The notes beneath the pieces were generated by a model. The model did not search any database, was not told the DNA's origin, and saw only the letters and a list, made by a program, of their open reading frames with translations. A DNA stretch of 8,459 nt from Gammaproteobacteria bacterium (GTDB lineage: Bacteria; Pseudomonadota; Gammaproteobacteria; Halothiobacillales; Halothiobacillaceae): the NCBI GenBank assembly GCA_029335925.2, contig JARJMX020000192.1, forward strand, positions 1 through 8,459. Direction: 5' to 3'. The position numbers were made by a program, and so were the translations under genes. This document shows positions 1-6,322 of this stretch, one piece after another (positions within the stretch are counted from its first letter, which is position 1; every line of letters starts with the position of its first letter).

Positions 1-157
1 GATTTGAGCCGGTGTTCCCGGCGGCCGCCCGGATGCCTCTCTCCCGCAGGCGAGCGATCCCGAGGATTGCACACCGCACCGCTTCCGGCAGATAGGGGCG
101 AAGAGGAGGGTAAGCGGCCTTCCCTCGCTCTCTTGCCTAGATACAAGGCTTCGTTGC
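1..157. other. Unassigned sequence beyond the purT relic
   Basis: No gene, RNA or repeat is recognised here. A short GC hairpin (GCCGG, loop TGTTC, CCGGC) sits at 8-22 but has no T-run and is too short to call a terminator. A plus-strand open frame from position 4 runs across the decayed purT and has arginine/serine-rich, non-conserved content, so I do not call it. A minus-strand stretch without stops from about 139 to the edge also shows no family I know. Confidence 0.4.
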
Positions 158-585
158 TCAGAAGCCGACCTCGATCTGCTCCATCACCCGCAGTGCCTTG
201 GCGCGGGCCTATCGCTCGGCTTCGCTCAGGGCGATCGTGCTCAGCGGCTGCGGCGGCCAGGACTCGCGATAGTCGCCTGTGATCTGCCAGTGGCCGAGTC
301 CATCTCGACCAGGGTCGGGGTGGCGATGGCCTCGATCTCGGGCCCGATCAGGTCGGGCTTTTCTTGCTCGCTCAGGGTGCGCAGGGCGGAGCCATCAAGC
401 AGGTCGATGACATGGCTGCGGTGGGCCACCTGCATCGCCGGGGCCTGGGCCTAGCGGTCGACGGCCCTCACTTCGACGCCACGACGTTGCGCTTCGATCG
501 CGACCTCTTTGCCAAGCTCGCCGGAGCCGCGCCGCATCAGGCGGGTGGCGGACGGGCGGAGGGCCGTACCGAGGGTCACGCCCAT
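158..585 (-). pseudogene. purT: Decayed purT (formate-dependent GAR transformylase) with internal deletions, frameshift and stops
   Basis: PurT is an ATP-grasp enzyme of about 390 residues that makes formyl-GAR from GAR, formate and ATP in purine synthesis. Here only about 140 codons survive. From ATG at 585, [36 protein letters not shown], a TAG (451-453) in place of the usual tyrosine, then [18 protein letters not shown] and [15 protein letters not shown] match the first 90 or so residues of E. coli PurT. Near 298 the frame changes and [18 protein letters not shown] appears; E. coli has GHRQEDGDYRESWQPQQM around residue 270. A last piece (235-158) contains a TAG at 209-211 and ends ARAKALRVMEQIEVGF with TGA, like the PurT C-terminus. 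Most of the ATP-grasp domain is gone, so no active enzyme can be made. The comparison is from memory of the family. Purine synthesis would rely on PurN elsewhere (inference). Confidence 0.88.
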
Positions 586-602
586 GGGGTGGCTAATGTC
601 CC

Positions 603-995
603 TTAGTCGAGGCGCCAGCCCTGCTCGGTCTTGAGCAGGGTGACGGCCTCCTCACGTGGCAGGCGGTCACCGGCCTTGAAGTCGCCATACACCATGCCCA
701 GGAACAGTTCAGCTAGCGCATTACTGGACTGACGCCCGTTCTCGTCGCTCATCTCGACGGCCACCTCGCGTAGGCTCTTGGTAAATACCAATTCATAGCG
801 GACTTCGGCCACATAGCGGTGATCGTCTTTCCAGTAGCCATTCTGCTTGTGCAGGTTCTCGACTTTGCAGAAGCCTTCTTTGCACAGTTTCTGGGCGAGT
901 AGGGTTCGCAATTCCCGCTCACTGGGTTTGTTGGCACAGGCGCTTAAGAGGCCGACGAGCAGCAGGGGGAAGATGAGGCGGGGCCAGCGTTTCAT
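603..995 (-). CDS. Small lipoprotein of unknown family
   Basis: A 130-residue protein with a textbook type II signal peptide: positive MKRWPR, a hydrophobic core, and the lipobox LSAC with the lipidated cysteine at C20. The residue after C20 is alanine rather than aspartate, so under the enteric sorting rule it would go to the outer membrane. The mature part is charged. It has a cysteine pair (C38, C43 in [10 protein letters not shown]), a segment that reads like beta strands ([15 protein letters not shown]), and an end [26 protein letters not shown] typical of small lipoproteins with a cystatin/NTF2-like or DUF4878-like strand layout. That fold hint is weak. I do not recognise the family. 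The start at 995 is fixed by AGGAG at 1005-1009 and the signal peptide; an open frame continuing upstream is not coding. The gene ends in TAA 17 bases before the purT relic. Confidence 0.82.
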   Translation of the reverse strand: MKRWPRLIFPLLLVGLLSACANKPSERELRTLLAQKLCKEGFCKVENLHKQNGYWKDDHRYVAEVRYELVFTKSLREVAVEMSDENGRQSSNALAELFLGMVYGDFKAGDRLPREEAVTLLKTEQGWRLD

Positions 996-1386
996 GGACG
1001 ATCTCTCCTGTGGGGATGCTTCTTGTTGTGCTTCGTGGTGGGGGTAATAGTGCGGGGCGGCGAGGGGAGATCGTGGCCGATTCAACCAGGTTGAACTCCA
1101 CCCCGGCCAGCTGTCCGTCAAGTAGGAACAGCTCCCCCGGCCAGCGGTCACTGCCGGTGCGGGAGAACTCGAAGGCGTAGGTGCGGCGCAGTTTCCAGCG
1201 TCCCTGGTCGCGCACGATGCGCCAGTGTATCTGGCCGACAGACTCGTCCAGGAACTGTACGCCCATGCGCCTGCAGATCTCGCGCGCTAGGCGCTCGGCG
1301 CGCTCGCGCGCGTGCCATTGGTGCCAAAGCGCAAGGCCCGCAAGGAACAGGGCGGTCAGGATGAGCAGGGATTTGATGCTGAGCAT
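919..1386 (-). CDS. DUF3301-like small membrane-anchored protein, C-terminal end doubtful
   Basis: Function unknown. From ATG at 1386 the frame gives 155 residues. Residues 3-22 form one hydrophobic membrane segment (SIKSLLILTALFLAGLALW). After it comes a cytoplasmic or periplasmic part with RERAERLAREICRRMGVQFLDESV, WRIVRDQGRWKLRRTYAFEFSRTGSDRWPGEL and LDGQLAGVEF. That pattern (one helix, RERA...C, LLD, RD..G...L.R.Y.FEF...G..R..G) is the one I associate with DUF3301 proteins of gammaproteobacteria, which are usually about 100-120 residues. The family-like part ends near residue 101. The remaining 54 residues are proline- and arginine-rich, do not look conserved, and run 77 bases into the lipoprotein gene. 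A frameshift near 1080 or an unusual tail are both possible. The gene starts 31 bases after the nitrilase stop without a clear Shine-Dalgarno sequence. An upstream ATG in the same frame at 1521 would add 45 unlikely residues overlapping the nitrilase. Confidence 0.72.
   Translation of the reverse strand: MLSIKSLLILTALFLAGLALWHQWHARERAERLAREICRRMGVQFLDESVGQIHWRIVRDQGRWKLRRTYAFEFSRTGSDRWPGELFLLDGQLAGVEFNLVESATISPRRPALLPPPRSTTRSIPTGEIVHETLAPPHLPPAARRPLKRLCQQTQ
1005..1009 (-). promoter_or_regulatory. Ribosome binding site of the lipoprotein gene
   Basis: The minus strand reads AGGAG nine bases before the ATG at 995. It is the strongest free-standing Shine-Dalgarno sequence of the left part. It lies inside the tail of the DUF3301-like frame, which argues that the lipoprotein is translated independently and that the tail is not conserved coding sequence. 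Confidence 0.75.
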
Positions 1387-1417
1387 GGCGCCAGAGCCCA
1401 AGAAGCTGACGGATATT

Positions 1418-2230
1418 CTACAAGACGCGGTGCGCCAGCGCCAGCACCGGAAAGCGCCTGCGCAGTTCGCGTTGTGCGTTCCGGTCGAGGGGGGCAAGGG
1501 CGAGTCCGGGCCCCTGTGCATGGCAGGCCAGCACCTCCCCCCATGGGCCGATGATCTGGCTATGGCCGAAAGTCATGCGCCCGGGAAAGTGCAGCCCGCC
1601 TTGGGCGGAAGCGAGCACGAAGCAGAGGTTCTCAATGGCGCGGGCGCGCAGCAGCACCTCCCAGTGCACCCTACCGGTGGCATAGGTGAAGGCCGCAGGC
1701 AGGGCGATCAGCTCCGCGCCCTGTGCCACCATGGCACGGAACAGCTCGGGGAAGCGCAGATCAAAGCAGACGGCGAGCCCCAGCCGACCGACGGGGGTGT
1801 CGAGCACGACCACCTCGCGTCCAGGGGCGAAGTAGGCCGACTCGCGGTGCACCTCCCCGCCGGGCACGTCGACATCGAATAAATGGATCTTATCGTAGCG
1901 GGCTACCCTTTGGCCGGTATCGTCGAACACCAGGCAGGTATTGGTGAGCCGCCCATCGGCCGCCAGCAGCGGGATGGTGCCAGCGACCAGCCACAGGCGG
2001 TGGCGGCGGGCCATGGCGGCGAGGGCCTGCTGGATCGGGCCGTCGCCCTCCTGCTCGGCGATGATGTGCAGCTGTGCCATGTCCGGCGTCATGCAAGCGA
2101 CGTTCTCCGGCAGCACGGCCAGTCTGGCACCGGCCTGCGCGGCCTTGGCGAGCAAGCGTCTGGCTTGATCGAGGTTGGTCGCGACATGCGCGCTACTGAC
2201 CATCTGGATCACCGCGACTTGGGCTGTCAT
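1418..2230 (-). CDS. Carbon-nitrogen hydrolase, Nit1-like (probable deaminated glutathione amidase)
   Basis: A 270-residue cytoplasmic member of the nitrilase superfamily. The Glu-Lys-Cys catalytic triad is complete: E42 in LAVLPENV, K114 in RYDKIHLFDV and C155 in GLAVCFDLRFPE. GHSQIIGPWGEVLA near residues 222-235 is the usual C-terminal core motif. The overall pattern resembles Nit1, which hydrolyses the amide of deaminated glutathione formed by transaminase side reactions. Substrate assignment is by family resemblance and is less certain than the fold. The gene next to yhdP in Pseudomonas is also a nitrilase-family hydrolase, which supports the call. The ATG overlaps the yhdP stop by ATGA and is preceded by GGAGG at 2238-2242 with 7-base spacing, so this start is well supported. 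The frame ends in TAG. Confidence 0.92.
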   Translation of the reverse strand: MTAQVAVIQMVSSAHVATNLDQARRLLAKAAQAGARLAVLPENVACMTPDMAQLHIIAEQEGDGPIQQALAAMARRHRLWLVAGTIPLLAADGRLTNTCLVFDDTGQRVARYDKIHLFDVDVPGGEVHRESAYFAPGREVVVLDTPVGRLGLAVCFDLRFPELFRAMVAQGAELIALPAAFTYATGRVHWEVLLRARAIENLCFVLASAQGGLHFPGRMTFGHSQIIGPWGEVLACHAQGPGLALAPLDRNAQRELRRRFPVLALAHRVL

Positions 2231-5200
2231 GATCGGGCCTCCACCCGTTCGACCCGTGGCTCATCAAAGCTGCCGCTCACCCGATAAAGAAAGCCACTCT
2301 TCTCCTCGCTAAGCTGGTCAAAGAGCTTTTGCAGCAGAAAGACGGTCCCACCGACGAGGGGACCACCAGCCACGGTGCCAATGAGCGGCAGGACATTGCC
2401 CAGCGCTGGAACGACCACTATATCGTAGTGCAATGTGCGGTTGAGCATGTCGCTGTAGCCTTTCATGAAGATCTGCGCCGAGGGGCTGTTGAGTTGCGTC
2501 AGCTCGGTGACTGCCCGTCCCTCGTGGAAGCTGAGGGTGGAGACGATGCGGTCGAAGCGTAGTCCCTCACCAAAGACGTCGCCGAAATCGAGCAGAAGCC
2601 GACGCGGCAGTTCTGTGATGTTAAGCAGGCCGAGTACCCGGCCGGCGCCGGGCTCGACATTCTCCAAGGCACCATCCCGGACAGTGATGCGTGCCCCGCC
2701 CTCGAGGATGGCCCAAGTAAAGCGGTCCGGGGCATCCGCCCAGTGCAGCCTCAGCTGGGTATCTTCCAGCCGCCCTCGACGCAGGGTGTTGCGGAAGCCA
2801 AGCTCATCCAGCGTCGCGCCCACATCCTCGCTGGTGAGGTTGAGGATCAGGCTGGTCTGATGACGGTTTTTGTCGTCGAGCATCCAGCGGCCTTCACCGC
2901 GCATCGTAAGATGGCCGGTATCGGCATGCAGCTCCTGCAGCAGCAGCCCGCGCGGCTGCGGTAGGGTGCGCAGGCGGACATCCTTCAGGCGTAGTTCGCC
3001 GCGATTCAGTTCGGCGATGCTGATGCGTAGGGGCGGTAACGTGGTCGGATCAGGGGGAGGCGGTTGCGCGGGCTCGGTATCCGCGCGCGGCGTATCGTCG
3101 GGGTTCAGGATAAGGCGGACAAGATCAAGGCTCAGCGGCTCGGCTGGGGTGGGGCGCGCGGGGATGCGGGCGAGACCGGAAAGATTAGGCGATTCCAACC
3201 GCAGGCGCCAGCCGGTCGGGTCGCGCTGGCCATCCACCTGCATGGCCTCCCATGTGCCGCCCAAGGCCTTCAGGTTGCCCAGACGGGCGCGCAAGTCGAT
3301 CCTGGTCGGCAGGGTCTGGGCATCATCGCCCAGCGAGGTGTCGAGGGCCGCTTGCCAGGCCGCAAGGTCGAAGGTGGGTAGGTTGGCCTCGATCAGTAGC
3401 CGCCCATCTTGGCTGGGCATCTCTCCTTCGGTTTCTCCCAGCTGAATGTCGCCGACCCGTATGCGGCGGCCCTCGCTCAGCTCCAGGTGGGCCACAAGTT
3501 GACCGGGTTGGCGCAGCTGCACGCGATCGAGAATGCCATTCCGCCATGTCAGTCGGGCCTCGGTGGGGCGCCGGACGTCCGCAGACTTGCTCAAAGGGGG
3601 GGGGAGGTCGATGGTCAGACCCACAAGTTCGCTGCGCAGATTCAGGTCCACAAGACGTCCACGCGGACCTTTTACGTCGAGCAGAAGTTCGGCATGAAGC
3701 GGAAAGGTTCCCTTCAGGCGTAAAGACCACGGGGAAGTCGCCTCCAGCCAGTCGCTCGCCTCGGTCAGGGTGTCGAGGCTGATGCGGTAGGACCAAGCAG
3801 GGCCTCGAGGCTCACTCTCGACCTTAAGGCGCGCCTCTCGCCCGCGGTAACGGGCCTGGATGTTGTGGGCGTCCAACCGGTCATTGAGGAAGTGGAGTCG
3901 TCCCTGGATCGCTTCGAGCTTCTGGTCGAAGGCAGCAAGACGTACGCCATGCAGATCAATCCAGCCCTCCGCCTGGTCGGGGCGCGGATCGGTGCTATCC
4001 AGCCGTACCTCGATGCCTACGTTTAGTGTGGCAGGACCGGTCAGGGTTGCACCATCGAAGGCTGTACGGTCTTTGATCAAGGGACTGTCCTTGAGCGTTT
4101 CTAGCATCGCCTCGACCTTGCCGGCGAAGACCAGACTCAGCTTCAGGCGGGGGTGGTCGAAGTCCGGGAGGGCGAACCAGCCTTCGCGCAGGGGAACGCC
4201 ATGCAGGCTTCCGCCGTCGATGCGCCCTTCCAGCCCGTTGTTGATGAAGGCGAGTTCGCCGTGCAGCTGCTCGGCCGGACGCCAGCCCGGGGCGTAGTCG
4301 AGCCGCAGATCCTGGAAGGTGAAGCGGACCTCGAACTGGCCGCCACCCTCGGTGTAGTAAGGAAAGCGGGAGAGATCCCCATGCAGGTGCAAGGTCCCTT
4401 GCGGGATGAACCCCCCGCTCTGGGGCAGGGCCCGGTCCAGCCAGGCCAGCGTCTCATCCCCCAGCTCGTTGACCGGCAGATAGACTGGGATGCGTTCGGC
4501 GCGGGCGCGCTGGAAGCGGCCATCGAGGGCGATCAGAGGTGCGCAGCCCGGCGGGTGGTCGAGCTGCACCTCGGCCTGCAGGGCGAGGTCGCGGTTGGCG
4601 AAATTCAGGCCGCGGCCGACCAGGCGAGGGGTATCGGCCCAGAACAGGGCGAGGTTGGCTCGCGCCTGGTCGAAAGTCATGGGCTCGCGAAACTTGCCGT
4701 GGAAATCAGCGCGTAGTCCGGGGCTGTCGAGGCGCAACAGGGCGGCCGTGCCTGCAAGCCAAACCTCGCCGCGCAGGGCAGCAATATCGGGCAGATAGCC
4801 CTCACCGCGCCAGCCGATAGCCTCAAAGCGGGCGTGGCCTTGCAGCTCGGGCAGGCCGTGGCTACCCTCCCTGCCCAGCCGCATGTGCAGGGTGAGCGCG
4901 TTCAGTTTGCCGACGGGGCGGTGCAGCATAAGCGCATGCCGCAAGGATTCCGGCAGGATGGGGGTGACCACCAGCCATGGGCGAAGGAGGTCGAGGTCGA
5001 AGTGCTCGCCTGCCATGGCCAGGTGATCATCGTGGCGGCGGAGGGAGAAGCGCTGCGGAGGCTGGCGGGGATCGCTCGGCGTGGCCGCAAGGTCGAGGTT
5101 CCAGCCCTCCCCAGCATGCCGCAACCTCAGATCCAGGCGGCTGTGCAGCACCACCTCCCGCTCGCCGACACGCAGGGCCTGGAGAGGGTTGATGCGCCAG

Positions 5201-6090
5201 TCGGCCAGTTCCAGGCGGGCCTGTGTATCGATCAGGGCGCCATCTTTCAGTGTCAGCCAGGCCTGTCCGCGCACCTCACCCTTCTCGAAGCGCGGCAGCT
5301 CGTCGAAGGCGACGGGGAGTGTCCCCGCGTCAAGGGACAGTGAGTCGAGCAGGGCGCTCCAGCCTGCCATGTTAAGACTGGAGGTGGACAGCCAGACCTC
5401 GCCGGTGGGCCGGGACAATTCCGCGAGGCTGCCTGCAAGACGGGCGCGCAGCTCAATCCGTCCCCCAAGTTGCCGCGGCAGGGCCATGCGCAGGGCCATG
5501 CGCTGCCCGGTCAGCCCCTCCTCGAATAGGGCCTCGATGTCTTCGATCGACAGGTCCAGGCCGCTTTGCTCGTCGCGCAGAGTCAGATGGCTACCCAAAA
5601 GATGCACGCGGCGGGCCATGCCTATCCAGGCAGGCCACGCGGATTCTGCTGCACTGTTCATGGCGACACCGTTGGCAAGCCCCTGCAACTGCCAGCGGCC
5701 CTCGCCATCGCGCACAAGCTGGAGGCTTGCGCCCTCCACGTCCAGCGCGCCGAAGTGCAACCGGGCGCCGAGCAGGCTGCGCGGAAGGTCCAGGGTCAGC
5801 GACAGCCGGCGCAGGCGGAGCGGGGTGGTTCCGCCCTGGCCGTGGAGGGTGGCGTTGGTCAGGGCCAGGCGTGGCCCCATACCCTGCCAGTCGAGTTCGA
5901 GCTGGCCTGCGTCGAGCTTAACGCCGTAGTCTTGGGCGATGCGCTCGATCCAATGACGCACATCAGTCTCGAAGAGGGGCAGCAGCAGACGGGCACCGCT
6001 GAGCAGGACCGCGAGTAGGATGATCGCAAGCCCTAGCCCCGGCAGCAGGATGCGTTGCAGAAAGCGAACGGGGGCCGGGGTGCGGGACAT
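2227..6090 (-). CDS. yhdP: YhdP, AsmA-like envelope phospholipid-transport protein
   Basis: A 1287-residue inner-membrane-anchored periplasmic protein of the AsmA/TamB/YhdP group; E. coli YhdP is near 1266. In E. coli, YhdP with TamB and YdbH is thought to form a hydrophobic beta-groove that carries phospholipids to the outer membrane. One N-terminal membrane segment is visible at about residues 13-36, followed by the AsmA-like start (WIERIAQDYGVKLDAGQLEL) and then a long run of alternating beta-strand sequence. The C-terminus shows the family signature: LLLDFGDVFGEGLRFDRI, LNSPSAQIFMKGYSDMLNR, the hydrophobic stretch VVPALGNVLPLIGTVAGGP, and YRVSGSFDEPRVE. A proline-rich segment lies near residue 1010. 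The start at 6090 is 7 bases past the unmutated rng stop and lacks a Shine-Dalgarno sequence, which suggests coupling to rng. Nine C in a row sit at codons 829-832. The TGA overlaps the nitrilase ATG. Confidence 0.95.
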   Translation of the reverse strand: MSRTPAPVRFLQRILLPGLGLAIILLAVLLSGARLLLPLFETDVRHWIERIAQDYGVKLDAGQLELDWQGMGPRLALTNATLHGQGGTTPLRLRRLSLTLDLPRSLLGARLHFGALDVEGASLQLVRDGEGRWQLQGLANGVAMNSAAESAWPAWIGMARRVHLLGSHLTLRDEQSGLDLSIEDIEALFEEGLTGQRMALRMALPRQLGGRIELRARLAGSLAELSRPTGEVWLSTSSLNMAGWSALLDSLSLDAGTLPVAFDELPRFEKGEVRGQAWLTLKDGALIDTQARLELADWRINPLQALRVGEREVVLHSRLDLRLRHAGEGWNLDLAATPSDPRQPPQRFSLRRHDDHLAMAGEHFDLDLLRPWLVVTPILPESLRHALMLHRPVGKLNALTLHMRLGREGSHGLPELQGHARFEAIGWRGEGYLPDIAALRGEVWLAGTAALLRLDSPGLRADFHGKFREPMTFDQARANLALFWADTPRLVGRGLNFANRDLALQAEVQLDHPPGCAPLIALDGRFQRARAERIPVYLPVNELGDETLAWLDRALPQSGGFIPQGTLHLHGDLSRFPYYTEGGGQFEVRFTFQDLRLDYAPGWRPAEQLHGELAFINNGLEGRIDGGSLHGVPLREGWFALPDFDHPRLKLSLVFAGKVEAMLETLKDSPLIKDRTAFDGATLTGPATLNVGIEVRLDSTDPRPDQAEGWIDLHGVRLAAFDQKLEAIQGRLHFLNDRLDAHNIQARYRGREARLKVESEPRGPAWSYRISLDTLTEASDWLEATSPWSLRLKGTFPLHAELLLDVKGPRGRLVDLNLRSELVGLTIDLPPPLSKSADVRRPTEARLTWRNGILDRVQLRQPGQLVAHLELSEGRRIRVGDIQLGETEGEMPSQDGRLLIEANLPTFDLAAWQAALDTSLGDDAQTLPTRIDLRARLGNLKALGGTWEAMQVDGQRDPTGWRLRLESPNLSGLARIPARPTPAEPLSLDLVRLILNPDDTPRADTEPAQPPPPDPTTLPPLRISIAELNRGELRLKDVRLRTLPQPRGLLLQELHADTGHLTMRGEGRWMLDDKNRHQTSLILNLTSEDVGATLDELGFRNTLRRGRLEDTQLRLHWADAPDRFTWAILEGGARITVRDGALENVEPGAGRVLGLLNITELPRRLLLDFGDVFGEGLRFDRIVSTLSFHEGRAVTELTQLNSPSAQIFMKGYSDMLNRTLHYDIVVVPALGNVLPLIGTVAGGPLVGGTVFLLQKLFDQLSEEKSGFLYRVSGSFDEPRVERVEARS
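2238..2242 (-). promoter_or_regulatory. Ribosome binding site of the nitrilase gene
   Basis: The minus strand reads GGAGG seven bases before the ATG at 2230, inside the last codons of yhdP. A strong Shine-Dalgarno sequence combined with the ATGA overlap fits re-initiation by ribosomes finishing yhdP, and it fixes the start of the nitrilase. Confidence 0.7.
3596..3604. repeat. Nine-base G/C homopolymer inside yhdP
   Basis: The plus strand has nine G in a row (nine C on the coding strand), spanning codons 829-832 of yhdP. It encodes Leu-Pro-Pro-Pro in a segment (IDLPPPLSKSADV) that fits the family pattern, so the frame as given is the right one. Tracts of this length are prone to slippage during replication and to sequencing length errors. 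Confidence 0.85.
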
Positions 6091-6097
6091 GGACGGT

Positions 6098-6322
6098 TCA
6101 GATGAGGACGATGTCGTACTGTTCGGGGGTGTACAGCGCCTCGACCTGGAGGCGCACCGGCACGCCGGTGAAGGCCTGCAACTCGGCCAGTGCCGTCGAG
6201 TCTTCGTCCAGCAGGCGGTCGATCACCGGCTGCGCAGCAAGCACCAGCATCTGCTTGGTGTCGTACTGGCGTGAGAGGCGCAGGATCTCGCGGAAGATCT
6301 CGTAGCAGACCGTCTCCGCGGT
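6098..6322 (-). pseudogene. rng: Stranded 3' end of rng (C-terminal small domain of RNase G)
   Basis: In the same frame as rng, directly after the TAA, 74 codons run to a TGA at 6098-6100. They begin TAETVCYEIFREILRLSRQY and end LYTPEQYDIVLI. This matches the C-terminal small domain of RNase G (E. coli, from memory: TVETVCYEIMREI near the start and EPLYNQEQFDVVMM at the end). With the stop counted as one residue, the whole gene would be 490 codons, the family's normal length. There is no indel and no further stop in this segment, and the amino-acid pattern is well conserved. Either the mutation is recent or the segment is still translated or miscalled. The intact frame ends 7 bases before yhdP. 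Confidence 0.9.

Noticed and set aside
364..606. Plus-strand 80-residue open frame over the left end
   Set aside because: It is the opposite strand of the purT relic, whose protein matches are clear on the minus strand.
619..640. Perfect 8-bp inverted repeat (CCCTGCTC / GAGCAGGG, 6-base loop) as a terminator of the lipoprotein gene
   Set aside because: It lies inside the last conserved-looking codons (LLKTEQGW) and is not followed by a T-run on the minus strand, so a coding coincidence is the simpler reading.
5081..5929. Plus-strand open frame opposite yhdP
   Set aside because: Arginine/serine/proline-rich shadow of the GC-rich yhdP sequence, without a ribosome binding site or recognisable domain.
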